A DNA stretch of 64,000 nt, from the NCBI GenBank assembly GCA_009840625.1, contig VXNJ01000009.1, positions 1 through 64,000 on the forward strand. Direction: 5' to 3'. This stretch comes from Chloroflexota bacterium. Its GTDB lineage: Bacteria > Chloroflexota > UBA11872 > VXNJ01. Positions within the stretch are counted from its first letter, which is position 1. Each line of letters opens with the position of its first letter. Shown here piece by piece: positions 28,244 to 37,503 of the stretch. The position numbers and the translations under genes were made by a program. Under the pieces are notes generated by a model. The model saw only the letters and a list, made by a program, of their open reading frames with translations, did not search any database and was not told the origin of the DNA.

Positions 28244-29377
28244 TCAGTTCAGCGCGCTTCGATAGCTGGCCAGGGTCTCCCGCGCCGCCCGATCCCAGTC
28301 GAATTCGCGGGCCCGGGCGACCCCGGCGCCTAGCCGGAGATCGCGGTCGGTGCCGGGTTCAAGGGCCTCTGCGAGCGCATCGGCGATAGCCTCCACGTCA
28401 AAAGGGTCCACCAACAGGGCCGCCCCGCCCGCGATCTCCGGCATGCAGGAAGCGTTGGCCGTTACCACCGGCACGGAATGCGCCATCGCTTCGATGATGG
28501 GCAACAGGAATCCTTCGGCTTCGGATACGGCCGCCAGGGCCTGGGCCCGCACATAGAGTGCCCGCAGCAAACCGTCGTCTATGCTCCCCAGGCGCACCAG
28601 GAATCCCTCTCCAAACCGGTCAATACTGGCCAGATCCTGGTCGGAGATCCAGCCGGTCGCGCCGACGTGCACCAGGCCCACGTCATGCCCGCGCGAGCGC
28701 AATTGGGCTACCGCTCGAACCGTTCGCAGCATGTTTTTGCGCGGCTGAAGGGTGCCGACGCTGAGCACGAAGCGTTCCGGCAATTGAAGTTCATCAAGGC
28801 GATCCAATTCGTCCTGAGTCGGCGGCTTCGCCAGTTTCTCGTCCAGCCCGTTGTAGATGACATCGATGCGGTCGGCATCGTAGCCGAGCAGGTCGCCGAC
28901 GGCGGCGGCGGTATGTGCGGAAACGCAATGGACGCGGTCGGCAATTTCGATGCTGCGTCGCACCGCCCGGTCCAGCCGCTCGCGCAATCGCGGTTCGGCG
29001 GTGTGCGGGTGGGTCAGGTAGGTCAGGTCGTGAATCGTCAATACCCGCCGGCGGGCGAACGAATACGGCAACACAAAGTCCGGCGAATGAAGCAGGTCCA
29101 GCCTCCCGGTGAACAGCTCCACCGGTATTGGGGCGCGCATGCGCTGCCAGATGAAGAACCCGAGTCGCGGGGATACCGGAATCAGCGACGGGATCACGCC
29201 GTGGTCGGCCAGGGACTCCTCGAAGCCGCGAGCGATTCGCTGCCCCAGGTAAAAAACGACCCATTCGATGTCCGGTTCGCGACGCCGCAGCATCGCCAGC
29301 AACAGCGACCTGGCCGCCCTTCCAATTCCGGCGCCCTGCCACGCGGCGGCGGTGGCGTCGAATCCGACCCGGATCAA
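28244..29377 (-). CDS. GT4 family glycosyltransferase
   Basis: A 377-residue mannosyltransferase-like GT-B enzyme. The likely start is TTG 29377, which shares TTGA with the stop of the preceding gene and begins MIRVGFDATAAAWQGAGIGR; the frame upstream of it is non-coding in style. Motifs are VLTIHDLTYLTHP, SVGTLQPRKNMLRTVRAVAQL and the E-x7-E in EAEGFLLPIIEAMAHS. It is coupled to an O-antigen-ligase-like gene, pointing to surface glycan assembly. Confidence 0.85.
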   Translation of the reverse strand: MIRVGFDATAAAWQGAGIGRAARSLLLAMLRRREPDIEWVVFYLGQRIARGFEESLADHGVIPSLIPVSPRLGFFIWQRMRAPIPVELFTGRLDLLHSPDFVLPYSFARRRVLTIHDLTYLTHPHTAEPRLRERLDRAVRRSIEIADRVHCVSAHTAAAVGDLLGYDADRIDVIYNGLDEKLAKPPTQDELDRLDELQLPERFVLSVGTLQPRKNMLRTVRAVAQLRSRGHDVGLVHVGATGWISDQDLASIDRFGEGFLVRLGSIDDGLLRALYVRAQALAAVSEAEGFLLPIIEAMAHSVPVVTANASCMPEIAGGAALLVDPFDVEAIADALAEALEPGTDRDLRLGAGVARAREFDWDRAARETLASYRSALN

Positions 29378-30693
29378 TTTCGGCCGCTCCGACCCGGCGG
29401 GCAGAGCCCGATCCCGATGACAATCCCCAGGATGATCCCCAGTCCGCCGACCAGCATGTAGTCGACCAGGCCGTGCAACAGAAAAGCCGCCAGCAGACAG
29501 GCAGTACCGATATCTATCCAATCCGATTCCGGGCGAAATAGCCTGCGCGCCGCCGGCGCCAGGCTGGTGAGCAAGGCGGCTGCAAACAAGGCGAGGCCCA
29601 GAAGTCCGGTTTCGCTGGCCAGCACCAAGATCAGGTTGTGGGCATGGCCCAGTGATTCGAACCACGGCGAGACCATGTAACGGGGGTAGGCCTCGTCAAA
29701 ATTGCCAAGGCCAACCCCGCCGACCGGGTTGTCCAGCGTCATCCGGGTCGCCGCCAGCCAGAAGCCCACCCGCTGGTCGATGGAAAAACTCTGTTCGTTC
29801 GGATTGGCGACCACGTCGCGCGGGCGGATCGATCCCTCGAGCAGTCCGGTCGGCTCGGCCGGCGGTTGCGCCATCACCAGCAGAGCCAACAACCCGGCCG
29901 CGACAACCAACCCCAAAGCGGCCGCCGTGATCGGGCGCAGGATCTGGTGGCGCAGTTGCGGGTACGTCAGCAGCAGGGCCATCGCGCTGATGCCGGCGAT
30001 CGAGAGCCAAGCCCCGCGTGAGAACGAAAAAAGCGCTCCGGCCAGGGCGCAGCTCGCCACCGCAATACCGATCCAGCGGGTCCTTTTGCCGGTCGATAGC
30101 GCGGCCGGCAAAGCAAAGGCGAAGCTCATTGCCATGAAAGATCCGAATGGATTCGGTTGACCGAAGCTCCCCAGCAGGCGCGGAACCGCCGTCTGCACCA
30201 CGCCCTCGCCGCTCGCCAACAGGGTCAGCGCCAGGACAATCTCCAGGGCGAACACGCCGGCCGCCCCCAGCAGCAGGGTTTTCAGGTCCCTGCGGTCGCG
30301 GGCCAAATCGCAGGCCAGCAGCATCGCCACGATCAACTCGGTCCACTTGGCAAATTCCTTGACCACTGGGCCCACCTGCGGGGCCCACAGCACCGAAGCC
30401 GCGCCGTACAGGGCCAGGCAGATCCACAGCGAGATCTGCAGAGGGACATAGGCTCTGCCCCGGCGCCGGAACAGAAGCGTCCAGGCCACCGCGAGGGGCA
30501 GCGCAAACTCGGTGATCGTGATGTCGGCCACCTCGGTGCGCACCGCCAGCAGGGTGCGCAGCGGCACGGCCGCCAGCAGCAGGACCAGACCCCAGGCGGG
30601 CGACGGCCGGCGGCGGAACCGGTCGGATGGGCGAGCCCGCGGCCGGGAACCGTCCGCGGGGGCCATTGACCCATTTGCGATCAAATCGATCAT
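29374..30693 (-). CDS. O-antigen ligase/polymerase-like membrane protein (Wzy_C family)
   Basis: A polytopic protein of about 439 residues with roughly ten to twelve membrane helices. The family's large outer loop carries SIRPRDVVANPNEQSFSIDQRVGFW, TMTLDNPVGGVGLGNFD and ESLGHAHNLILVLASETG (the HNxxL motif of WaaL/Wzy_C). Such proteins ligate or polymerise lipid-linked glycans outside the membrane. The start is ambiguous: ATG 30693, preceded by AGGCGGAG, is chosen; ATG 30666 is also possible. It is divergent from folK. Confidence 0.82.
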   Translation of the reverse strand: MIDLIANGSMAPADGSRPRARPSDRFRRRPSPAWGLVLLLAAVPLRTLLAVRTEVADITITEFALPLAVAWTLLFRRRGRAYVPLQISLWICLALYGAASVLWAPQVGPVVKEFAKWTELIVAMLLACDLARDRRDLKTLLLGAAGVFALEIVLALTLLASGEGVVQTAVPRLLGSFGQPNPFGSFMAMSFAFALPAALSTGKRTRWIGIAVASCALAGALFSFSRGAWLSIAGISAMALLLTYPQLRHQILRPITAAALGLVVAAGLLALLVMAQPPAEPTGLLEGSIRPRDVVANPNEQSFSIDQRVGFWLAATRMTLDNPVGGVGLGNFDEAYPRYMVSPWFESLGHAHNLILVLASETGLLGLALFAAALLTSLAPAARRLFRPESDWIDIGTACLLAAFLLHGLVDYMLVGGLGIILGIVIGIGLCPPGRSGRN

Positions 30694-30808
30694 CCCGGTA
30701 AATGCTCCGCCTAGATTGTTGACTTGGCTGTACCTACAGCAGTCCGGCCAATCCCGGTCGGACAAAATTTGCCGGCGGCAATCGTCAGGCATCAGCGGCG
30801 CAAAGGCG

Positions 30809-31342
30809 ATGTATCCACGACCTGTATACCTGGGACTAGGCAGCAACCAGGGTGATCGCTACGGGCAGCTACTCGCCGCCCTGGAGTTGTTGGAATCGCA
30901 ATTGGGCGACGTGGTTCATTCCGCGGTTTACGAGTCGCCTCCCTGGGGCGTCGTCGACCAGCCGAGTTTCCTGAACTGCTGCTGCCGCGGGTGCTGGTCG
31001 GGAACGCCGGGCGAGTTGCTGCGGCGGGTGAAGACGATCGAAGAGCAGCTGGGGCGCCGGCCCACGCGACGCTGGGGCGAACGGCTGATCGACATCGACA
31101 TACTCGTCCTCGGCGGGGTGGTGGTCAGCACGCCCGATCTGCAGATCCCGCACCCGCAGCTGGCGCGGCGACGGTTTGTCTGCGAACCGCTCGCCGACCT
31201 TTGCCCGCAACTGGTCGTGCCCGGACTGGGCAAGTCGGTGGCCGAACTTGCCGCAAGCCTGGCCTCCACCGAACCGCTGGAACCGTTTCGGACGCGCGCT
31301 CGGGTGGCGGCCGATCGGCGCCGGGGGAGCGAACCCGCGTGA
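30809..31342 (+). CDS. folK: 2-amino-4-hydroxy-6-hydroxymethyldihydropteridine pyrophosphokinase
   Basis: Pyrophosphorylates the pterin in folate synthesis. The 177 residues show YLGLGSNQGDRYGQL, SAVYESPPWGVVDQPSFLNC, and the signature RRWGERLIDIDILVLGG followed by IPHPQLARRRFVCEPLADL. ATG 30809 is chosen because the homology starts at once (MYPRPVYLGLGSN). An unusual run of three cysteines (NCCCRGCW, four cysteines in seven residues) replaces the usual NxxxxxxT segment. It overlaps folC by 4 bases. Confidence 0.93.
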   Translation: MYPRPVYLGLGSNQGDRYGQLLAALELLESQLGDVVHSAVYESPPWGVVDQPSFLNCCCRGCWSGTPGELLRRVKTIEEQLGRRPTRRWGERLIDIDILVLGGVVVSTPDLQIPHPQLARRRFVCEPLADLCPQLVVPGLGKSVAELAASLASTEPLEPFRTRARVAADRRRGSEPA

Positions 31343-32631
31343 ATTACAAGGGCGCACTCGAGCGGCTCTACGCGCGCTCGGACCCGGAGCGTGGTCCGGG
31401 GTTTTGGTCGGGCGGCGGTGATCCGAACATGGGGCCGCAGCGCGCCCGGGCGATGCTCGCTGTCGCCGGCGACCCTCAGGATGAGCTCTGCTGCTTTCAC
31501 ATTGCCGGCAGCACCGGCAAAGGCTCTACAGCCATGTACCTGGCCGCCGCGCTCTCAGGACTCGGGTATTGCGCCGGGCTCTACACCCAGCCGCATCTCC
31601 ACACCTACCGCGAGCGGCTCCAACTCGGCTCCGGCCCCATATCCGGTACCGAGTTCGCGGCCGTATTCGAACGGGTCCTTCAGTACGAGGACGCCAGCCG
31701 GCAGCAAGGTCCGGATCTGGGACCGGCGACAACTTATGAGCTCACCACGGTGATGGCGTTCGATTGGTTCCAGCGCCGCGGCGCCAGGTTCGCGGTGATC
31801 GAAACCGGGCTGGGCGGGCGCCTGGACGCATCCAACGTGCTTTCCGCGCCGGCCGCGGTACTGCTCACTCCGATCGAGCTGGAACATGCCCGGATCCTGG
31901 GCCCTGGGCTTGCCCGGATCGCAGCCGAAAAGGCCGCCATCATAAAACCCGGATCGGTGGTGGTCAGCGCCCCACAGGCCCCAGCGGCGACGCGCGTAAT
32001 CGCCGAGCGCTGCCGCGCCCAGGACGCGCTGCTGCACATCGTCGGGCCGCCCGAAATCGCCGCCGCGCAACGGTTGATCAGGGCCCCGCAACTGGCTGCC
32101 AGCGCCGCGCTGGCGCTCAAGGCTCTCGCGCTGCACGATTCCACGTCTGACCGGGCCAATATCCTCCCCCGGATGGCCGAAACCTCGCTGCCGGCCCGTT
32201 GCGAAGTAATCGCCGGTCGCCCGCCGCTGGTGGTCGACGGCGGCCACACCGCGAGGGCCATGGAGCACCTGGCCGAATTTGTCGGCGACCGGTTCGGCGA
32301 TCGGAACGTGCAGTTAGTTTTCGGATGTTCCACCGACAAGCCGGCATCGGACCTTCTCGAGAGTTGGCGAGGCCGGATCGCCGGACTGCACCTGTGCGCC
32401 GCAAAACACCCCCGGGCCACTTCGCCGGAGGTGCTGGCGGGGACGATCGGGTTCGGACGTCCGGCCACCTATCCCGACGTGCCGGCGGCATTCGCCGGGG
32501 CCGGCGCGGCCGCCGGCGTAGAAGGATTGGTCGTTGCCACCGGCAGCATGCACGTGGCCGCGGCCGCCCGATCAGAAGCTAAGGGTTTGGCCGGATACCG
32601 GGAGCCGATCCCGATCGCAACCGCTCCGTGA
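31339..32631 (+). CDS. folC: Folylpolyglutamate/dihydrofolate synthase
   Basis: Adds glutamate to dihydropteroate or folate. The 430 residues start at GTG 31339, overlapping folK as GTGA, with GGGGAG eight bases upstream. Motifs are the P-loop HIAGSTGKGSTAMYLAAAL, SPHL-equivalent QPHLHTYRERL, ETGLGGRLDASN and DGGHTARAM. It is a Mur-ligase-family enzyme. The next gene, a glycosyltransferase, starts inside its stop codon. Confidence 0.92.
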   Translation: MNYKGALERLYARSDPERGPGFWSGGGDPNMGPQRARAMLAVAGDPQDELCCFHIAGSTGKGSTAMYLAAALSGLGYCAGLYTQPHLHTYRERLQLGSGPISGTEFAAVFERVLQYEDASRQQGPDLGPATTYELTTVMAFDWFQRRGARFAVIETGLGGRLDASNVLSAPAAVLLTPIELEHARILGPGLARIAAEKAAIIKPGSVVVSAPQAPAATRVIAERCRAQDALLHIVGPPEIAAAQRLIRAPQLAASAALALKALALHDSTSDRANILPRMAETSLPARCEVIAGRPPLVVDGGHTARAMEHLAEFVGDRFGDRNVQLVFGCSTDKPASDLLESWRGRIAGLHLCAAKHPRATSPEVLAGTIGFGRPATYPDVPAAFAGAGAAAGVEGLVVATGSMHVAAAARSEAKGLAGYREPIPIATAP

Positions 32632-33836
32632 ACATCCCAGGGGTCGATCCAGCTGCGCCCGGACGGCGCATTGCTCGGCCTCGGCCGGTGACGCCGCTAC
32701 CCTCGCGGGGCCGCCTGCGGCGTTTCTGCAAGGGTGTCCTGCGGTCGATCCTGCTCCCGATCGCCGGCGCGGCGGCGGCGGCCGAGCGGCGGGTGCGCCG
32801 CCTGCCAGCCGCCCCCGATGCGACACCCTGGCCCTACCCGGAGAGCCCGCGCAAGGCCCTGATCGTGCGTCTCGACCTGCTCGGCGACTGCCTGCTGACC
32901 CTGCCGGCGGCGGCCGCCTTGAAGCGGGCCCATCCCGGCCTGCACATCACCTTCCTGGCCTCCCGCGGCGCCGGCGAGCTGTTGCGGCTGTCGCCGGCGG
33001 TGGACGAGGTCATCGAATGCGATCTGCCCGGGTTGACCCACATTCGCGCCCTGTCCGATCCCGGCGGATGGCGATCCGGAGCTCGGCTGCTGGCCCGGCT
33101 GCGCCGGGCGCGGTTCGACATCGCGGTTTCGGCCTACGGTCCCCTGGCGCGCGCGGTGGTGTCGCTCTCGCTGGCCCGGCACCGGATCGCCGATGGGCGG
33201 GGCTGGCCCGGTGCCGACCGCGAGCGGCGCATCCGGCCGGGTGAACACGAAATCGATCACCTGCTGACCCTGGTGGACGGCGCCAATCCCGACGCGCCGC
33301 AACCCGTGCTGGTCCCCGCCGAACCGACGCCTGCGGGACTGGCCGGCGGCGCGGTGCTGTGTCCAGGGACGCGTTCCGGTTCGGCCAAAGCCTGGCCGTC
33401 GGCGAGCTGGACCCGGTTGGCCATGGAGCTGGCGAGGCGGGGCCTTAATCCGCTGGTCGTAGGGGCCGAAGGCGAAGTCGAACTGGCAAATGGCATCTGC
33501 GCCAACCGCCCGCAGATTGTGAACCTGGCCGGAAAACTCTCGCTCGGGCAACTTGCGGCGGTGATTTCCCAGGCCCGCCTGGTGGTCGGCGTCGACAGCA
33601 TGCCGATCCATCTGGCCTCTTTGCTCGGGGTCCCTACGCTCGGGTTGTTCGGGCCGACCGATCCCGGACGCTACCGACCGCGCGGCGACGGGCGGGCGCT
33701 GGCCATCGGGATTGGCTGCGCTCCCTGCTACGACCAGCGAGCTCCGCCGGAATGCCCCTTCGGCGACCGGCTCTGCATGGCCTGGCTGGAGCCGGATCGG
33801 GTAATTGCGGAAGCGCTGGAATTGGCCGGTGCCTGA
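32628..33836 (+). CDS. GT9 (heptosyltransferase-like) glycosyltransferase
   Basis: A 402-residue GT9-family protein. After a basic, possibly membrane-associated N-terminus (1-65) come IVRLDLLGDCLLTLPAAAALK (the RxDxxGDxxxtlP motif), the donor domain and VVGVDSMPIHLASLLGVPTLGLFGPTDP, a typical GT9 C-terminal motif. GT9 enzymes add heptose or other sugars to lipid A cores or surface glycans. The GTG start overlaps folC by 4 bases and the end overlaps the next gene by 8 bases. Confidence 0.87.
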   Translation: MNIPGVDPAAPGRRIARPRPVTPLPSRGRLRRFCKGVLRSILLPIAGAAAAAERRVRRLPAAPDATPWPYPESPRKALIVRLDLLGDCLLTLPAAAALKRAHPGLHITFLASRGAGELLRLSPAVDEVIECDLPGLTHIRALSDPGGWRSGARLLARLRRARFDIAVSAYGPLARAVVSLSLARHRIADGRGWPGADRERRIRPGEHEIDHLLTLVDGANPDAPQPVLVPAEPTPAGLAGGAVLCPGTRSGSAKAWPSASWTRLAMELARRGLNPLVVGAEGEVELANGICANRPQIVNLAGKLSLGQLAAVISQARLVVGVDSMPIHLASLLGVPTLGLFGPTDPGRYRPRGDGRALAIGIGCAPCYDQRAPPECPFGDRLCMAWLEPDRVIAEALELAGA

Positions 33837-34605
33837 GGCGGCTCCCCGGCCGGCGCGGGTAGCGGTACTGGGCGTCCCGCTGGCCGATTGCGGGCGCGGA
33901 TTGGCGCTGGCCTGGATCCGCGGCTGGCTGCACGGTCGAGAGCCGCGGGCGGTTTTTACGGTCAATCCCGAATTCGTCATGGCAGCGCGTTCCGACCCCG
34001 AGTTCGCGGAGACACTGGCGAACGCCGATCTGAACCTGGTCGACGGCGCGGGCCTGTTGGCGGCGGCGCGGCTTTGCGGACGGCAGCGCCCGCAGCGCCT
34101 GCCCGGTGTGGACCTGATTCCGGAACTCTGTCGCATCTGCGCCGCCGGCGGCCATCCGGTGTACCTGCTCGGCGGCCGATCCGGGGCCGCGGCGCAAGCC
34201 GCCGCCAACCTCCTCCGCGATCACCCCGGGCTCACAATCGCCGGCACCGCCGAACCGGACGATCCCGCGGAGCGGACCGCGGCGATCTGCCTGGCGGTCC
34301 GCGAGTCGGGCGCGCACTTGTTGCTGGTTGCGTTCGGGACGCCGCGGCAGGAGATGTGGATCAGTACCCATATGGCAAAGACCGGGGCGCGGGTCGTGGT
34401 CGGGGTGGGCGGATCCTTCGACCTAATCTCCGGCCGGATCAGGCGGGCCCCCCGGCTGGTGCGGCGCATCGGCATGGAATGGCTCTATCGGCTCGTGCGC
34501 GAGCCCTGGCGGTGGCGTCGGCAGCGGGTCCTGCCTCGATTTGCGCTGCTGGCGTTGCGCCAGGCGCTGCGGCAACGGCTGGGGGCCGGGCGAGCAATCC
34601 AATAG
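33829..34605 (+). CDS. WecG/TagA/CpsF-family glycosyltransferase
   Basis: A 258-residue GT26 enzyme. Key blocks are FTVNPEFVMAARSDPEFAE, ADLNLVDGAGLLAAARL with the catalytic Asp, LLGGRSGAAAQAA, LLLVAFGTPRQEMWI and GVGGSFDLISGRIRRAPRLVRRIGMEWLYRLVREPWR. Members transfer ManNAc or ManNAcA to polyprenyl-pyrophosphate-GlcNAc in teichoic-acid linkage units or enterobacterial common antigen. The start is GTG 33829. It ends the folK-folC-GT9-GT26 overlapping run. Confidence 0.88.
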   Translation: MPEAAPRPARVAVLGVPLADCGRGLALAWIRGWLHGREPRAVFTVNPEFVMAARSDPEFAETLANADLNLVDGAGLLAAARLCGRQRPQRLPGVDLIPELCRICAAGGHPVYLLGGRSGAAAQAAANLLRDHPGLTIAGTAEPDDPAERTAAICLAVRESGAHLLLVAFGTPRQEMWISTHMAKTGARVVVGVGGSFDLISGRIRRAPRLVRRIGMEWLYRLVREPWRWRRQRVLPRFALLALRQALRQRLGAGRAIQ

Positions 34606-34649
34606 ATTGATTGGATCGGCCCAGCATCATCCAGGCGGGAATTTGCCCA

Positions 34650-35792
34650 ATGCAGATCAGCGACATCACCACCATCGCCACCGCCGGCGGTCACGCCAAC
34701 TGGTTGTTCGTCAAGGTCGAAACCGACGCCGGGATAACCGGATGGGGCGAGGCCAGCCTCGAGAACCGCGAGACCTCGGTCCAGACGGAGATTGCGGAAC
34801 TGGGCGAGGGGCTCCGCGGGCGCGATCCGATGCAAATCGAAAAGATCTGGGTCGACGTGCACCGCGGCGCCTTCTGGAGCGGAGGTGCGGTCAGCATGTC
34901 GGCGCTGTCCGGAATCGATCAGGCCCTCTGGGACATCAAGGGCAAGGCCCTCGGGGTACCGGTCTACGAGTTGCTCGGCGGCAAGGTCCGCGACCGACTG
35001 CGGACCTACGCCAATTCCTGGTTCAAGATCGGGGCCGACCCCCAGGGTTACGCCCGGGACGCACTGGCCATGGTCGAGCTGGGTTTCGACGCCCTAAAGT
35101 GGGACCCATTCACCGGCGCGACGCAGATGCTCTCGCGCGAGGTCGAGGAAACCGCTTTCGAGAACATCGCGGCAGTCCGCGACGCGGTCGGCCCGGACGT
35201 TGACCTATGCATCGAGGCGCACGGTCGATTCAACGTGGTTTCGGCGGTGCGGGTCGGCCAGCGGCTGGAAGAATTCAACCCGTTCTTCTACGAGGAACCG
35301 ATCCTGCACGACAACCCGGACGCGATGGCCGAGGTGGCCCGGGCGGTGCGGGTGCCGATCGCCTGCGGCGAGCGGCTGCTCTCGCGCTGGGACTTCAGGC
35401 CGCTGCTGGAGCGCAACTGCGTGCGAATCATCCAGCCTGACATATGCCACGCCGGCGGGATCAGCGAGCTAAAGAAAATCGCCACCATGGCCGAAACGTA
35501 CTACGTCGGAGTCCAACCGCACAACGCTGGCGGTCCGCTTTCGACCCTGTCCTCGATCCACCTGGACGCCAGCACCCCGAACTTTGCAATCCAGGAATTC
35601 TTCGAACCCTACCGGGAACGCTACAACCAGCTTCTGACCCACCCGATCGAGATTGACCGGGGGCAGTTGGTGGTGCCCGATCGCCCGGGGCTCGGCGCCG
35701 ACATCGATGAGTCAGCGGCTGCCGCCCTCCCTCCCGATCCGGCTTTGGCGCTACGCCGCGTGGTCAATTCGCCCAACTTTCCGTATTTGTAG
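34650..35792 (+). CDS. Enolase-superfamily dehydratase, D-galactonate-dehydratase-like
   Basis: A 380-residue mandelate racemase/muconate lactonizing enzyme superfamily protein. Metal ligands are Glu189, Glu215 (FYEEP) and Glu241 (CGERLL), spaced 26 and 26 as in E. coli galactonate dehydratase (Asp183, Glu209, Glu235). His191 and His291 match that enzyme's His185 and His285. The first ligand is Glu rather than Asp. It should dehydrate an aldonic acid to a 2-keto-3-deoxy acid, identity unknown. ATG 34650 is chosen over an upstream TTG because GGCGGGA lies nine bases before it. Confidence 0.87.
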   Translation: MQISDITTIATAGGHANWLFVKVETDAGITGWGEASLENRETSVQTEIAELGEGLRGRDPMQIEKIWVDVHRGAFWSGGAVSMSALSGIDQALWDIKGKALGVPVYELLGGKVRDRLRTYANSWFKIGADPQGYARDALAMVELGFDALKWDPFTGATQMLSREVEETAFENIAAVRDAVGPDVDLCIEAHGRFNVVSAVRVGQRLEEFNPFFYEEPILHDNPDAMAEVARAVRVPIACGERLLSRWDFRPLLERNCVRIIQPDICHAGGISELKKIATMAETYYVGVQPHNAGGPLSTLSSIHLDASTPNFAIQEFFEPYRERYNQLLTHPIEIDRGQLVVPDRPGLGADIDESAAAALPPDPALALRRVVNSPNFPYL

Positions 35793-35795
35793 ACC

Positions 35796-35856
35796 AAGCC
35801 GTCCGGGTCGGCGCGCAGGACCGGAGCGGCCTCCGGCGCAAACGCCGAGACGGCTT
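35796..35856. repeat. Nested inverted repeat downstream of the dehydratase gene
   Basis: Outer arms AAGCCGTC (35796-35803) / GACGGCTT (35849-35856) are perfect. Inside are CCGGAG (35821-35826) / CTCCGG (35831-35836) and GGCG-CAAA-CGCC. It would fold as a branched RNA. It has no tRNA T-loop and no U tract, so it is neither a tRNA nor a standard terminator. Confidence 0.55.
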
Positions 35857-36021
35857 GATCAGCACGTCCTCACAACAGAGCCCGCTTGTGTCTGCTCGAT
35901 CGATCAGAACCGGAGGCGGATCGGCTATGGGCGCCGCTTTGGCGGCGGCGATGCCGCCCGAACCTCCCTTGTTTTTGCTACAGCGGTTCGCCAGGGAACG
36001 TTTATCCCCTACCTTTGGCGA

Positions 36022-36058
36022 CAACCGGCCGCCGCGGGCGCGGCGGCCGGTTGCTTTT
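36022..36058. terminator. Strong hairpin terminator between convergent genes
   Basis: A perfect 14-base stem (36022-36035 with 36040-36053, CAACCGGCCGCCGC and its complement) with loop GGGC, followed on the plus strand by CTTTT. It lies between the dehydratase gene and the convergent purine permease; the short U run makes plus-strand use more likely. Confidence 0.65.
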
Positions 36059-36073
36059 GGTCAGCCGGTCAGT

Positions 36074-37375
36074 TCAGGCAATGAATATGTAGCGGGCGAT
36101 GAAGACAACGGCCAGCACGTGCACCAGCCAGGACACTTCCAGGCCCTTGCCGCGCAGGATCTTGAGCGCCGAGTAACTCACCAGACCCATCGCCAGGCCG
36201 TCGGCGATTGAGAACGTCAGCGGCATTCCGGCCATCGTCACCAATGCCGGTACCGCCGTATCGAGGTCGTCCCATTCGATTTCACGCACCAGGCCGACCG
36301 TGGTCGCGGCGATGATCACCAGCGCCGCGGCGACCGCCGATTCGGGCACGATCGCCACCAGCGCCGCCAGCGGCAGCGCAAGCAGGAAAAGCACGCCGAC
36401 CACGACCGCGGTGAGACCGGTCCGGCCGCCGGCCGAGATGCCGGCCGCGCTCTCGATGTAGGTGGTAACGGTCGAGGTGCCGGCCAGGGCCCCGGCGATG
36501 GTGGACGCACCGTCCACCGCCAGGATCCGACCCAGTCGGGGCACGTTGCCGGTTTCGTCCTCCAGCTTGGCCCTGCGGATCAGCCCGATCACCGTTCCCA
36601 GGGAGTCGAAGAAGTCAACGAAAAGCATCGCGAAGATGATGTCGAGGAACCCGACCTGCAGCGCGCCGCCGATGTCCAGCGCGAATAGACCGTCCGTCCA
36701 GCTGCCGTCGGACGCCGGCTCGGCGTTTAGGCCCAGAGGAATCGAAACGATGGTGGCCACCACGATCCCGACCAGGATTCCGGCTCTGAGTCCGCGCGAA
36801 AGCAATGCGGCAATGATCACCACGGTGGCGATCGTCAGCAGGGCCTTGGGGTCGCCCCAATCGCCGCGGGTGATGATCGTGGCCTCTAGTGCTTGCACGA
36901 TCCCGCCGTTGCGCAGACCGATCATGAGCAGGAAAAGTCCGATGCCGGCCCCGATCGCGGGCAGCAGTTCGCGCGGCATCATGCGCACCAGGGCTTGTCT
37001 GATGCCGGCGATGGTCAGCACCACGAACACGACGCCGGAGATGAACACCACGCCGAGCGCTTCCTGCCAGGTAAGGCCCATGCCGCCAACCACGGTGAAT
37101 GCGAAGAACGCGTTCAGTCCCATGCCCGGGGCCAACGCCAGTGGCATGCGGGCTATGAGTCCCATCGCGATGGTGCCCAGTCCGGCCACCAGGCAGGTGG
37201 CAAAAGCCGCCGCCACCGGAGGAATACCGGCGGCCGAAAGGATCGCCGGATTGACCGCGATGATGTAGCTCATCGCCAGGAAAGTGGTGATTCCGGCCAC
37301 AATTTCGACGCGGACCGAAGATCCCATCTCGGCGAGACCGAAGAAACGGTCAAGTTGCTTAGTAGCCGCGTTCAT
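36074..37375 (-). CDS. AzgA-type purine (xanthine/adenine/guanine) permease
   Basis: A 433-residue NCS2/AzgA-family proton symporter with about 14 membrane segments. Signatures are TFLAMSYIIAVNPAIL, LALAPGMGLNAFFAFTVV and FVDFFDSLGTVIGLIRRAKL, and the substrate motif region TSTVTTYIESAAGISAGGRTGLTAVV. Family members import guanine, hypoxanthine or adenine. ATG 37375 is chosen because AGGGGGG lies five bases upstream. No purine riboswitch is recognisable in the 128-base gap before it. Confidence 0.9.
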   Translation of the reverse strand: MNAATKQLDRFFGLAEMGSSVRVEIVAGITTFLAMSYIIAVNPAILSAAGIPPVAAAFATCLVAGLGTIAMGLIARMPLALAPGMGLNAFFAFTVVGGMGLTWQEALGVVFISGVVFVVLTIAGIRQALVRMMPRELLPAIGAGIGLFLLMIGLRNGGIVQALEATIITRGDWGDPKALLTIATVVIIAALLSRGLRAGILVGIVVATIVSIPLGLNAEPASDGSWTDGLFALDIGGALQVGFLDIIFAMLFVDFFDSLGTVIGLIRRAKLEDETGNVPRLGRILAVDGASTIAGALAGTSTVTTYIESAAGISAGGRTGLTAVVVGVLFLLALPLAALVAIVPESAVAAALVIIAATTVGLVREIEWDDLDTAVPALVTMAGMPLTFSIADGLAMGLVSYSALKILRGKGLEVSWLVHVLAVVFIARYIFIA

Positions 37376-37503
37376 GCACACCCCCCTAATTGGTCCAGGC
37401 CCGAAGGCATGAATCGCACCCAGCCGAGCCCGCGCCGCCACCGCAATTCTATTTTTGGGGGCACTCTGGGCGGGCCGTCAATTGCCTTCCGGGAAGGGCG
37501 TTT

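Noticed and set aside
37376-37503. Purine riboswitch before the permease gene
   Set aside because: Conserved junction and loop sequences of the purine aptamer are not present; only a lone -10-like TAGAAT is seen.
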